From a virus, in the IMG/VR virus record IMGVR_UViG_3300022208_000005, positions 1 to 54,164 of that record: 54,164 bases of DNA; one strand, written 5' to 3'. The notes under the pieces are model-generated. The model was not told where the DNA came from. It saw nothing but the letters and a program-made list of their open reading frames with translations, and searched no databases. Shown one piece after another: positions 39,668 through 48,155 of this stretch. Position numbers and translations under genes: made by a program. Within the stretch, counting starts at the first letter, position 1. Each line of letters opens with the position of its first letter.

Positions 39668-40044
39668 GCCTAAAGGATTTTAAATTAGCCAATACCCTAG
39701 AGGGTGAGGATATTACCTTTAGCCCCCAGAATGATTGGGAATTAGTTAGTGAAGAGGATGAGTTAGCCCAATCATTAAGTAACCTACTGAGGATAGCTAC
39801 TTTTGAATGGTTCCTTAATACTAAATTAGGAACTCAGTGGTTTAGTGTTTTGGGCAAGTCAGTAGATAGAGAGACTATAGAGTTAGTTATTGTGGAGGCT
39901 ATCACTCAGGATATTAGGGTACAATCTGTAGAGAACATAAATATTGGTACAATTGATAGCGAACGTACTATGGCTATAACTGTTGAGGTTATAGCTAAAC
40001 TAAGTGGGGTTAGTAAAACAATATCAGTAGAGGTGGTGGTATAA
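39664..40044 (+). CDS. Baseplate wedge protein (gp25/W-like)
   Basis: 126 aa. WELVSEEDELAQSLSNLLRIATFEWFLNTKLGTQW followed by a strand/helix pair (TIELVIVEAITQDIRVQSVENINIG) has the gp25-like order of lysozyme-like wedge proteins. Connects the wedge to the sheath. ATGA overlap with the spike, TAATG with baseplate J. Confidence 0.83.
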   Translation: MSLKDFKLANTLEGEDITFSPQNDWELVSEEDELAQSLSNLLRIATFEWFLNTKLGTQWFSVLGKSVDRETIELVIVEAITQDIRVQSVENINIGTIDSERTMAITVEVIAKLSGVSKTISVEVVV

Positions 40045-41189
40045 TGTCATTTGGTATAGATGTTAGTGGTTTTAACCGTAAGACTTTTAATGATCTAATA
40101 GTAGAAGCAGAGAATAGAGCTAAGTCCTTGTATGGTCCTGACATACAGCTTAGTGAAAACTCCTTCTTTGGTCTATTACTACAGCTGTATATCTTCTTTC
40201 AGGATGAATCTTGGCAACTGGCTGAACAAGTATATAACGGGGCCTATGTAGACACGGCCACAGGTGTTCAATTGGATGCAGCTGTTAAATATGCTCAGAT
40301 CACAAGAAACCAAGCTACAAAAGCTGTGGGTGTTGAGACCTTCAATGGGGTAGATGGTACTTTCATACCAGTTGGAACTCTAATAGCTTCGGGAGATATA
40401 CAATTTGAGACCTTGGCCGACATTACTATTGTGGGTGGAACCACTGATGTTAGTATTAGAGCTATTGATCTTGGTTCTGGGGGTAATGTAACTTCTAATA
40501 CCATAATAACCCTAGTTAATCCAATAGCTGGGGTTACTTCTATAACTAATGCCAATCCAACCATAGATGGCCAAGATGAGGAGACAGACCCTCAGCTTCG
40601 TAGCAGATATTATCAAACTTTACAGATATCTGGTAAATCTACTGTAGATGCCATAAGGTCAGATATATTAAGTGTGTCTGGTGTAAGAGCTGTTACACTA
40701 ATAGAGAATGATACCGATGCTATAGTTGGTAGTATACCACCCCACCACTTTGAGTCCATAATAGATGGTGGTTCAGACACGGCTGTAGCAGAGGCTATCC
40801 TGAGTTCTAAGGCATTTGGTATAGGAACTTATGGGACAATTAGTGTTATAGTACAAGACTCTGCTGGTGTATATAGAACCATAAACTTCAGTAGGCCTGT
40901 AATAGTAGACATATGGGTTAATGTAGATATAACCAAAGATTTAAACTACCCTGTTGATGGAGATACACAGATTCAAACACTTATAGTAGACTTTATAAAT
41001 GCTTTAATTATAGGGTCTAGTGTAATAGTGTCTAAGCTATCATCCGAGACCTTTAAGGTTGCTGGGGTTATAGACTCACATGTTGAGGTTAGTATTGATG
41101 GTATAATCTTTAATACCAATAATATTATCATAGGCTCTGGTGAAAAGGCCCAAACCAATAGTATCAAGGTGGTGGTAGTAAGTGTCTAA
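40044..41189 (+). CDS. Baseplate J-like wedge protein
   Basis: 381 aa. FNDLIVEAENRAKSLYGPDIQLSENSFFGLLLQLYI, VYNGAYVDTATGVQLDAAVKYAQITRNQAT, GTFIPVGTLIASGDIQF and EETDPQLRSRYYQTLQISGKSTVDAIRSDILSVSGV are the standard baseplate J motifs. Central part of the wedge, triggers sheath contraction. Very low CpG here. Confidence 0.94.
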   Translation: MSFGIDVSGFNRKTFNDLIVEAENRAKSLYGPDIQLSENSFFGLLLQLYIFFQDESWQLAEQVYNGAYVDTATGVQLDAAVKYAQITRNQATKAVGVETFNGVDGTFIPVGTLIASGDIQFETLADITIVGGTTDVSIRAIDLGSGGNVTSNTIITLVNPIAGVTSITNANPTIDGQDEETDPQLRSRYYQTLQISGKSTVDAIRSDILSVSGVRAVTLIENDTDAIVGSIPPHHFESIIDGGSDTAVAEAILSSKAFGIGTYGTISVIVQDSAGVYRTINFSRPVIVDIWVNVDITKDLNYPVDGDTQIQTLIVDFINALIIGSSVIVSKLSSETFKVAGVIDSHVEVSIDGIIFNTNNIIIGSGEKAQTNSIKVVVVSV

Positions 41190-41760
41190 CATAACTGAAG
41201 CTAAGGATAGATTACCATCATTTCTAAACCTAGAGGATACTAGTAATATTAGTAAGATGATAGAACTAATGTTTACAGAGCTGGACAATTTAGAATTACT
41301 ATATCAAGAGATTGTGGATAATTTTGATATAGACAAGGCTACACTTAATGGGTTAGACAAAATAGGGGCTAATCTGAATTTAGTTAGGAATGGCTTAACT
41401 GATACTGACTATAGAAATGCCCTTAAAGGTCAACAAGCTATAAACCAAGCTGATGGAACATTAGGAAAGATTATAGAAATACTACAAATACAATTAGGGA
41501 TTTTAGACCCAACAGACATAGAACTAACTGAGTTAGGTAATGCTAACATATTTGTGGAGGTTCCAATTGATGTAGCATTATTATCAACATTTGACTACTA
41601 TAAGTCATTGGTAGATAAAATAACTTCAGCCGGTATAGGCTCACAAGTTTCTGTGAAGGGTACATTTAGACTAGGAACTATTGATGGTGAGGTAGACCCC
41701 AACAAGGGTCTTGGCAATAACTTAGAGACAACTGGTGGAAAGTTAGGGGGTATAATATGA
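41182..41760 (+). CDS. Baseplate tail protein I-like (DUF2612-like)
   Basis: 192 aa, GTG start at 41182. LDKIGANLNLVRNGLTDTDYRNALKGQQAINQADGTLGKIIEIL is typical of DUF2612/gpI-like wedge proteins; the C terminus carries a Gly/Asn-rich linker to the fibre. ATGA overlap with the fibre gene. Confidence 0.8.
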   Translation: MSNITEAKDRLPSFLNLEDTSNISKMIELMFTELDNLELLYQEIVDNFDIDKATLNGLDKIGANLNLVRNGLTDTDYRNALKGQQAINQADGTLGKIIEILQIQLGILDPTDIELTELGNANIFVEVPIDVALLSTFDYYKSLVDKITSAGIGSQVSVKGTFRLGTIDGEVDPNKGLGNNLETTGGKLGGII

Positions 41761-43466
41761 GCTTGAATGATTTAGTATTAGATAAACTAAGGTGGGATGC
41801 TCCAGGCATAGAACCTACTTCAGGTAGGAAAGATATAGGTAGGGCACCGGATGATGTAGTACCAGTAGAAGAATACAACTGGTACAGAAATCAGATGGAA
41901 TTGTTTACTACCGCAATGCTTAATGCCATGCGTGATTCATTCAGTATGGACTTACCAGCCTACTACGGGAATACAAAACTTGCTGATGATTTCCAAGATG
42001 CTAGTTTGTGGTCAAACATTGCAGGAACACAAAGCACAGACACTGTTAATGTAGTTTTAGGCAATCAAGCATTGAGAATTACGGAAAATGATGGGGTTGG
42101 AGGTTTGTTATACTCTAATAAAAATAACGCACCGTTAGACTTTACAATCTTAACAAATAGTGAAACAGCTACAGACAATGACATAATTGTAATAGACATA
42201 TTTGTATCAAATGTGGCAGCTGTAAATCTTTTGGGGTCTGGGGTTAGAGTAATATTTGACAAAAGCGTTAATAACGCAGGAACTGATTATAAATTTCATA
42301 TATTTGACAATCTAGTAACAGGAAAAAATAGGGTGTATTTAGCTAAAACAGCATGGACTACAGTAGGAAGTATAAATTGGAACGAAATAGGTTCTATGCA
42401 ATTCGGATGGGAGTCTAATGCCGGATTTTCTGGCGAATATGTCACAGCTCAACTAATCCAACTAGTAAAGAAAGACCCTGTACTTGACATTCCGAATCCG
42501 TTACAGCGATTTGGTGTTGTAGATTTTAATATCACGGATGGTGATTGGTTTGTAGGTATAGAGTTTGGGGAGCTTGTACTTGCCAATTTGCAAAATGTAG
42601 GGTCAGAAGCCTCTTTAATTGGGACCGAGGGGTTTAGGGATTTTACTATATACTCAAAAGTTACATCTAGGGTGGATGAAAATGCTATGAGGACAGCGCC
42701 TTCATGGGTTGTGGATGGGGCTAACTACATCCGGACATTAATAGATGGCGATACCTTGTATCTAATTACATCTGTCAGTGGTGTAGCCACAAGTATCACT
42801 GTTCCTTTAACTACGTCACTGGGAGATAGTTTTGATTTTAAGCTTGTAAAGTCTGGTACGATAGTAAGTTTGACCACTGTGAAAAATGGGGATATTAACA
42901 ACCCCATAACCTTATTGGGTTCGTTTACTAATGACTCTATAGGGTATCTTGGAGTGACAACAACCACCTATGGCCAAGGGAAAGTAGAAGCTCTATCAAT
43001 CACCGAAATAACCCACGCGCACCACGCTGACATTGCTGAGGTTGCTAAGAGTTTGGTGGAACAAGCTAGAGTGGAAGTTAAAAAAACAGCAACGCAGTCG
43101 ATACCACATAATACGCCTACCGTTTTGGTTTGGGTTGATAATGACAACGATAATCGTGCACATTTTAATCCTGATTTTCCTACCAGATTATATGCTAGAG
43201 AAACCGGTCTCTATCTTCTGGAGTCTCCTGTTGAGTGGATATCAAATCCCACAGGCAGGAGGTACAGTGTATTCGATAAAAATGGAGTTATAGTTTTACC
43301 ACCATCAAATCATCAAGCTGTTTCTACCGGAAATACAGGATATTCACACTCCAGAACCTTATCTTTATCCGCTGGTGATTATGTAGAGGTTACTGTTTTT
43401 CAAGATTCAGGGGTTGCAATCAACGTTGCCGATGTGTGCTTTTTTGCCATGACAAAGATAGGGTAG
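41757..43466 (+). CDS. Tail fibre / receptor-binding protein
   Basis: 569 aa. The first ~65 residues (LNDLVLDKLRWDAPGIEPTSGRKDIGRAPDDVVPVEEYNWYRNQM) are the conserved attachment domain. The rest is beta-rich with lectin-like parts (SVDF-type strands) and a TNF/C1q-like C-terminal domain (IPHNTPTVLVWVDNDNDN..., GLYLLESPVEW, YSHSRTLSLSAGDYVEVTVFQDSG). From about 41960 base use changes sharply: CpG is common and codons differ from the N-terminal part, a sign that the receptor-binding part was acquired by exchange. Confidence 0.85.
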   Translation: MSLNDLVLDKLRWDAPGIEPTSGRKDIGRAPDDVVPVEEYNWYRNQMELFTTAMLNAMRDSFSMDLPAYYGNTKLADDFQDASLWSNIAGTQSTDTVNVVLGNQALRITENDGVGGLLYSNKNNAPLDFTILTNSETATDNDIIVIDIFVSNVAAVNLLGSGVRVIFDKSVNNAGTDYKFHIFDNLVTGKNRVYLAKTAWTTVGSINWNEIGSMQFGWESNAGFSGEYVTAQLIQLVKKDPVLDIPNPLQRFGVVDFNITDGDWFVGIEFGELVLANLQNVGSEASLIGTEGFRDFTIYSKVTSRVDENAMRTAPSWVVDGANYIRTLIDGDTLYLITSVSGVATSITVPLTTSLGDSFDFKLVKSGTIVSLTTVKNGDINNPITLLGSFTNDSIGYLGVTTTTYGQGKVEALSITEITHAHHADIAEVAKSLVEQARVEVKKTATQSIPHNTPTVLVWVDNDNDNRAHFNPDFPTRLYARETGLYLLESPVEWISNPTGRRYSVFDKNGVIVLPPSNHQAVSTGNTGYSHSRTLSLSAGDYVEVTVFQDSGVAINVADVCFFAMTKIG

Positions 43467-43476
43467 GGGGTGTATC

Positions 43477-43887
43477 ATGTTAAAACTTAATTACACGAAT
43501 GTTTGCGTAAATAAATTCCATCAAGAACTGATTAATGCGGATATTGCACCAAATGCTGTAACGACACTACAAGATTGCTCGTGCGAGCTTCAATTTCACA
43601 ATGTATTTGAGTATCAAATCACAGATGAAGAAGGAAATGTAACAGGCCAATACTACAAAGAAAGAATAACCGTCATAATCGATGAAGGGCTCGAAACCGA
43701 ACACACGGAAGAACAGTATATTGATTTTGATTATGATTCTCTGATTGAGAAAATTAAATGTGTTCTAGATTGCCATGATCCAACTCCACTACCAGTACCA
43801 CTAACAATCGAAGAACGTATAGCGCAGATGGATGCGGATATACAGATTAATTATGAGCTGAACTTAGAAGCTCTGGGGGTATGCTAA
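43477..43887 (+). CDS. Hypothetical fibre-associated protein
   Basis: 136 aa. CpG-rich like the fibre 3' end, so acquired with it. Beta-strand N-terminal half (FEYQITDEEGNVTGQYYKERITVIIDEG), a Pro-rich hinge (DPTPLPVPLTIEE) and a helical end (RIAQMDADIQINYELNLEALG) resemble small tail accessory proteins. May be a fibre chaperone or collar. Confidence 0.65.
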   Translation: MLKLNYTNVCVNKFHQELINADIAPNAVTTLQDCSCELQFHNVFEYQITDEEGNVTGQYYKERITVIIDEGLETEHTEEQYIDFDYDSLIEKIKCVLDCHDPTPLPVPLTIEERIAQMDADIQINYELNLEALGVC

Positions 43888-44063
43888 TGAGTAAAGATAG
43901 ATTGATACGTTTTATAGTCAAGTTAAATATCGCTAGACTTACAACCTTAAGAGACACAGGACTAGGAATGCTTATAGATAGAGGAGACATATTGGAAGAG
44001 GATAAGGCAGAACTAGTAACCCTCATAGATGAAAGGATTATAATATTGGGGGGTAATGTATGA
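43887..44063 (+). CDS. Small helical protein, 58 aa
   Basis: The ATG at 43887 lies 7 nt after GGGGG and overlaps the upstream stop (TAATG). MSKDRLIRFIVKLNIARLTTL, then DRGDILEEDKAELVTLIDERIIIL. Looks like a small phage helical accessory (XkdX-like size). Coupled to the next gene (ATGA). Confidence 0.6.
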   Translation: MSKDRLIRFIVKLNIARLTTLRDTGLGMLIDRGDILEEDKAELVTLIDERIIILGGNV

Positions 44064-44611
44064 TATTAAAAGAGAAATTATTAGGTGGGCTTATTGCCCT
44101 CCTGATACTATTAAGTTTAACTTTCCTATACTTAACAAGAGCCTTCAATGAATTGTCACTAGCTGTGATAATTATGAGTATGGGTGGTACATTTTTGGGA
44201 TTTAAGGAGATCAAGGTAATAAGGAATATAAATTTACTGGATGGTGATAGCGTGAATGAGGGTGAAAAAAATATATATAATACTAGCCTGGTCACTACAT
44301 TAACTTTATCAATGTTAATACTTATTCTAGTACTACTATTGGTATCAATTACCAACCCGCTAGAGCTATCTATAAGTCAAAATGTTAATATCCATAATTC
44401 TACACCAGTAGTAGAGACTATACTAATAGATCTTAATGATTCAACACTAGAGGAGTTAATGTCATTACCAAGTATAGGTGAGGTAACAGCTAAGAAAATT
44501 ATTAATAGTAGGCCCTTTAGTAATATAAGTGAGCTTTTAAACCTAATGGGTGAAACTAAGTATAATAATGTTAAGGGTTTAGTAACCATTGATAAGGTTG
44601 GTGATAGCTAA
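44060..44611 (+). CDS. Membrane protein with ComEA-like helix-hairpin-helix domain
   Basis: 183 aa. Three hydrophobic stretches (about 7-27, 33-50, 78-102) are followed by a DNA-binding helix-hairpin-helix pair (LIDLNDSTLEELMSLPSIGEVTAKKII and the ~40 residues after). The final domain is like that of ComEA, which binds DNA at the membrane in competence. Here the gene is between fibre and holin genes. Possible jobs: anchoring phage DNA at the membrane, superinfection control, or a lysis function; none is established. Confidence 0.75.
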   Translation: MILKEKLLGGLIALLILLSLTFLYLTRAFNELSLAVIIMSMGGTFLGFKEIKVIRNINLLDGDSVNEGEKNIYNTSLVTTLTLSMLILILVLLLVSITNPLELSISQNVNIHNSTPVVETILIDLNDSTLEELMSLPSIGEVTAKKIINSRPFSNISELLNLMGETKYNNVKGLVTIDKVGDS

Positions 44612-45162
44612 TGTATATATTAGGGGCCTTTAATAGCATTAACTTTAAGGATAAAATTATAGTGGTATTAGTTACATGGTTAAATTATCTACTATTTCCT
44701 ACAGATGTATTTAAGGTAGCAGCATCTTCATGGGTAATAGCTGTTATATTAGATATAGTTACCAAATATTATGCCCTTTCTATGTCTTGTAGGGATAGAC
44801 CAGTACATAGGCCAAGTAACATATTATTACTATTAATCTACAAGCTATCTAGAAACTTTTATTGTGCTTTATGGCATAGAGATATAAACTCACAAACCCT
44901 GTGGAATCAAACCTCTAAGAAGTTTTTTGAGTTTCTAGTACTTATGGTGTTATCAGGGGCAGCTTATAGGTTTCCTTATGTAAGTAAAGCTACTGAGCCC
45001 ATAGCATTGGGTGTATTCTTTTTGGCATTTATGAGAGAAGTACATAGTATCTTCGAGAACTTAAGAGATGCTGGACATGACATGTCAATGATAACACTAT
45101 TTATTGATAAGAAGAAGCAGCAGATCATAGATGAGTTGATAGGAGGAGAAGAAGATGAATAA
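44611..45162 (+). CDS. Holin-like membrane protein (class 4-type)
   Basis: 183 aa with about four hydrophobic segments (IIVVLVTWLNYLLF, SSWVIAVILDIVTKYYAL, NILLLLIYKL, FFEFLVLMVLSGAAY, ALGVFFLAFM) and the terminal REVHSIFENLRDAG, which is like the SIxEN...G end of phage holin family 4. The gap before the segment is longer than usual for a holin. Coupled to the preceding gene (TAATG). Confidence 0.68.
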   Translation: MYILGAFNSINFKDKIIVVLVTWLNYLLFPTDVFKVAASSWVIAVILDIVTKYYALSMSCRDRPVHRPSNILLLLIYKLSRNFYCALWHRDINSQTLWNQTSKKFFEFLVLMVLSGAAYRFPYVSKATEPIALGVFFLAFMREVHSIFENLRDAGHDMSMITLFIDKKKQQIIDELIGGEEDE

Positions 45163-46360
45163 TATAGATATATCAAAGTACCTATTACCATTATCTGAGA
45201 TACCAGAAACTGAGATATTAGAGAGTGGTGGTTTCACAGACAAGTTACCATGGTTTCAGGGGGGTTTAGGGTCTTGTGGTGCTATGGCTACAGCAAGAGC
45301 TCTAAGCAGAGTCTTTGGTTTCCCAGTCTCAACCTTGTGGATATTCATATTGGCTAAATTAGCTGAAGACTCATTCCATACAGAAGGGCTGACCTTCAAT
45401 TCTTTAGTTTATGTTTCATGTGAGTTTGGTGTTATACCAGAGTGGATGCTAACTTATAGAGATGACATAGATTGGTCTAATAAGCAGGCACTTAAAAACA
45501 TGCTGACTCCAGAGATGTATGAGTTTGCTGCTAACCATAGAGTAAGAGGTGCTATAAAACTAAGTAGCTCTCTAGAAATACGCAAAGCTCTATCCGCTAA
45601 ACATCCAGTTATATGGGGAGCTACTATTAGCAAAGATTTTAGAAATGATGAAGATGGCCATGTACTTCTTAGCGGTATCTCAGCTGGAGGCCATGCAATG
45701 AATTTGCCCAATTTCGATACCAATTGGGTTTATAAGTTTGATGAGTATTCTCAACCTGATGTAGGTTTTCAGCACATAGACCAAACATGGGACATAGAAA
45801 ACAGGGTATGGGGTGATGACTCAAAAGGTCATATATCTTTTAGAGCCCTAGACTCAGAAATAACCATCATACCAGGTCAACCTGGATTTAAACTATGGAA
45901 TGAGTGTTACGCTTTTGTGCCATTCAAGAGAGACTATGGTAATATGATAATACCACAGCGGGTGGTAAAGCTATTCATTGGGAGAACTGATTATGAGGTA
46001 GATGGTATATCCATGATTTCTGATGTAGCTCCATATATCAAAGATGGTCGTACTATGATTCCCCTAAGAGTAGTTAGTGAGGGTCTGGACTTTGATGTTG
46101 AGTGGTTGGAAAGTACTAGGGATATTGTTATTGGTGATACCTTTGGTAAGATCAAGCTACGTGTTGGCTCTACAAATATATATATGAAATCCATAGTACA
46201 GAAGCTTGATTGGGTAAAATCAGAGATGGTTATGGATGTCCCTGTTGAGATTATTAGCGGTAGGAGTTTTGTGCCAGCAAGATTCATATCTAATAAGATG
46301 AGTTGTGAGGTAGAATGGGATGCCCTAGGGAGAAGTGTAACCATCAAATATTATCAGTAG
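45155..46360 (+). CDS. Papain-like (C1) cysteine peptidase + copper amine oxidase-N-type domain
   Basis: 401 aa. Gln35 and Cys41 (FQGGLGSCGAMATA) are at the papain oxyanion/nucleophile spacing of 6; His180 (GGHAMNL) is the general base. The usual Asn position appears as Gln (DQTWD). From ~260 a copper amine oxidase N-type domain: FIGRTDYEVDG, DVAPYIKDGRTMIPLRVVSEGL and GRSFVPARFISNKM. No copper ligands needed; such domains bind walls in Bacillota. Likely a peptide-cutting endolysin or tail-associated wall enzyme. Next to holins and amidase. Confidence 0.85.
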   Translation: MNNIDISKYLLPLSEIPETEILESGGFTDKLPWFQGGLGSCGAMATARALSRVFGFPVSTLWIFILAKLAEDSFHTEGLTFNSLVYVSCEFGVIPEWMLTYRDDIDWSNKQALKNMLTPEMYEFAANHRVRGAIKLSSSLEIRKALSAKHPVIWGATISKDFRNDEDGHVLLSGISAGGHAMNLPNFDTNWVYKFDEYSQPDVGFQHIDQTWDIENRVWGDDSKGHISFRALDSEITIIPGQPGFKLWNECYAFVPFKRDYGNMIIPQRVVKLFIGRTDYEVDGISMISDVAPYIKDGRTMIPLRVVSEGLDFDVEWLESTRDIVIGDTFGKIKLRVGSTNIYMKSIVQKLDWVKSEMVMDVPVEIISGRSFVPARFISNKMSCEVEWDALGRSVTIKYYQ

Positions 46361-46374
46361 GAGGTAAGAATACT

Positions 46375-47004
46375 ATGTCATATGAGAATGTAGAAGTATT
46401 TATAGTACACTGTAGTGATACTGTAGATAGCTTAATATTAGAAGATCAAGATGCTATTGCTAAATATCATTATTATAATAAGGGTTGGTTGCAGGGAGGA
46501 CCCGATACTGGTGGATACAATGTATATGTTGAATATGTAAATAATAAACCTGAGATCATATGGGGAAGGCCTCTCTGGATGGATGGTGCCCACACAGAAG
46601 GTATGAATCATAAATCTATAGGATTCTGTATGGTTGGTAAGTTTGATAAGGTAGCTCCTCCTCAAGCCTTATTAGCTAAACTTGCAGAGGCTATAAAACT
46701 GGTAGCTGTAGAGATAGGGGGTATGAGACCACTAGAGCCTCATTCTAAATACAACAAGAGTAAGACATGCCCGGGTTTAAAATTTCCTATGGATAAACTT
46801 AGAGATATGGTTACCAAGCCACAGTTCAATGGTACTTTTAGGGACGATGATGGCTTGTGGTCTGAGGAGGATATAGAAAAGGCAGTTAAGTATGGCTTGT
46901 TGACAGGTTATGGCGATGATAACTTTAAACCTGAGAACTTTGTAAAACGTGGTGAGTTAGCAAGTGCGCTTGTTAGACTCTATGAGAAAATGGGGGGTAG
47001 TTAA
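46375..47004 (+). CDS. N-acetylmuramoyl-L-alanine amidase with SLH domain (endolysin)
   Basis: 209 aa from ATG 46375 (AGGAGG upstream); an upstream in-frame start exists but has no ribosome-binding site. Amidase_2 motifs: VEVFIVHCSDT (zinc His), GWLQGGPDTGGYNVYVE, GAHTEGMNHKSIGFCMVG (zinc His) and PHSKYNKSKTCPG (zinc His/Cys). The C-terminal ~50 residues are one SLH unit (EDIEKAVKYGLLTGYGDDNFKP...RGELASALVRL). Cuts the amide between MurNAc and L-Ala; the SLH unit tethers it to secondary cell-wall polymer. Confidence 0.93.
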   Translation: MSYENVEVFIVHCSDTVDSLILEDQDAIAKYHYYNKGWLQGGPDTGGYNVYVEYVNNKPEIIWGRPLWMDGAHTEGMNHKSIGFCMVGKFDKVAPPQALLAKLAEAIKLVAVEIGGMRPLEPHSKYNKSKTCPGLKFPMDKLRDMVTKPQFNGTFRDDDGLWSEEDIEKAVKYGLLTGYGDDNFKPENFVKRGELASALVRLYEKMGGS

Positions 47005-47005
47005 T

Positions 47006-47197
47006 ATGAACAATATGTTAAAGAGGTTGAAAAGTCCATCCACTATTATTGGCATTACTTCTGCAGTTATTATTGTAGCTCAGAATTTAGGACACAAAGT
47101 ACCTGTTGAGAACGTAGAAAATATTGTAAATGCACTATGTACCATTGGTATCTTATTGGGTATAATGAACAACCCCGATACCAAGGGATTACTATAA
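47006..47197 (+). CDS. Holin, phi-LC3/Phage_holin_1-like
   Basis: 63 aa from ATG 47006 after GGGGGTAG. Starts MNNMLKRLKSPSTIIG, one or two hydrophobic stretches (ITSAVIIVAQNL, VNALCTIGILLGIM), and the end NNPDTKGLL matches the (D/N)PTTKGLxDS tail of the phi-LC3 holin family. Likely the main holin, the last gene of the rightward arm. Confidence 0.85.
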   Translation: MNNMLKRLKSPSTIIGITSAVIIVAQNLGHKVPVENVENIVNALCTIGILLGIMNNPDTKGLL

Positions 47198-47204
47198 AGG
47201 AAAG

Positions 47205-47230
47205 AAAGGGCCTACTTGAGTAGGTCCTTT
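47205..47230. terminator. Bidirectional terminator where the two arms meet
   Basis: AAAGGGCCTAC, TTGA loop, GTAGGTCCTTT: an 11-bp stem with A and T tracts on both sides, overlapping the last codons of the leftward gene at 47212. Stops both convergent arms. Confidence 0.9.
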
Positions 47231-47778
47231 ATCTTTTGGATTAGTTTGGTATCAGTCTTATCCCAAGCCCATTGTTTAGAGGGTTTGTCAATTTTGGCAT
47301 TTCTTAGTATTCTTCTGGCCTTCTTACCTGACATGTTACCCATCAATTCCTTAAGTGTGATTAAGTTATCAGTAGTAGCAGGTTCATTTGAGATGTGTTT
47401 GTCCTTGGCTGGCTTTGATTTATTAGTAGTTTTAACTGGGAGCATTTCATCTACAGCCTTAAGTTTTCCAAACTCAATTTCTTTATTTAAGTAATCATAT
47501 TCTTCACCAAAGCTAATGCCCTCCTCAATCATTTCTTTCATTGAAGCCTTAAGTTGTTTTAGGGTCATTCCTTTATAGTGCTCTATGAATCTTTCTTGAT
47601 TTGTCCTTTTTGGAGTTAGTGTTTCTTCAACATCTGGTGTGAGGGATGGTTGAAGTTTCTCAATTTCAGTTATTAGGTCAGATTTTTTAAGGTTCCACCA
47701 ATTAGATACCTTCATTTCCTTCGCAATTGATTTGAGTTCAGAAGCCTTCATTTCAGAATAATTAGTCATGTTTGACAT
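47212..47778 (-). CDS. DNA-binding-type protein: SAP-like N terminus + LRxA C-terminal domain
   Basis: 188 aa. MKASELKSIAKEMKVSNWWNLKKSDLITEIEKL at the N terminus is SAP/Rho-N-like; the last ~50 residues (LKELMGNMSGKKARRILRNAKIDKP) resemble the C-terminal domain of the next gene, ending with a W and LIQKIKDLLK. Both look like small nucleoid- or helicase-linked DNA-binding proteins. Own promoter at 47814-47842. Confidence 0.75.
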   Translation of the reverse strand: MSNMTNYSEMKASELKSIAKEMKVSNWWNLKKSDLITEIEKLQPSLTPDVEETLTPKRTNQERFIEHYKGMTLKQLKASMKEMIEEGISFGEEYDYLNKEIEFGKLKAVDEMLPVKTTNKSKPAKDKHISNEPATTDNLITLKELMGNMSGKKARRILRNAKIDKPSKQWAWDKTDTKLIQKIKDLLK

Positions 47779-47813
47779 CTCCTTTTTTCTGGTGTAGTTG
47801 ATTTGTTAATTAT

Positions 47814-47842
47814 ATTATACCAGAGAACCAGATACATCTCAA
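47814..47842 (-). promoter_or_regulatory. Promoter of the TTGA-N17-TCTGGTATAAT family
   Basis: Minus strand: -35 TTGAGA (47842-47837), 17-bp spacer ending GTTCTCTGG, -10 TATAAT (47819-47814). Confidence 0.88.
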
Positions 47843-47857
47843 TAGAAACCCTAGGGA

Positions 47858-48154
47858 TTATTTTAGGAGTTTCTTTATTTCCTCAGCTTGAACTTTAGAC
47901 CACATGTATGGCTTATTGATATCAGCTTTTCTAAGCCTTCCTCTAGCCTTACCAGCACTAACCTTCAACTCTTTGCATAGATCATCTAATGATATCAATT
48001 TATTTTGTGTCTTCTTCTTAACCTTGGGTACTCTTTTCTTTCTAGGTTCAACTACCTTAACCTTGTCCTCCTTACCCTTTATTGATTTTCTAGCTTTTCT
48101 TATTATGTTGTCTGCTCTCCTATTTGCTACTTTCTCTTCCTTTAATGTTGTCAT
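47858..48154 (-). CDS. Basic DNA-binding-type protein, paralogue of the 47212 C-terminal domain
   Basis: 98 aa. Very basic N-terminal half (RKSIKGKEDKVKVVEPRKKRVPKVKKK) and a C-terminal domain LDDLCKELKVSAGKARGRLRKADINKP-MW, then KKLLK. The latter has the same frame as in the neighbour, pointing to a duplicated module. Probably binds DNA. Confidence 0.75.
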   Translation of the reverse strand: MTTLKEEKVANRRADNIIRKARKSIKGKEDKVKVVEPRKKRVPKVKKKTQNKLISLDDLCKELKVSAGKARGRLRKADINKPYMWSKVQAEEIKKLLK

Positions 48155-48155
48155 A

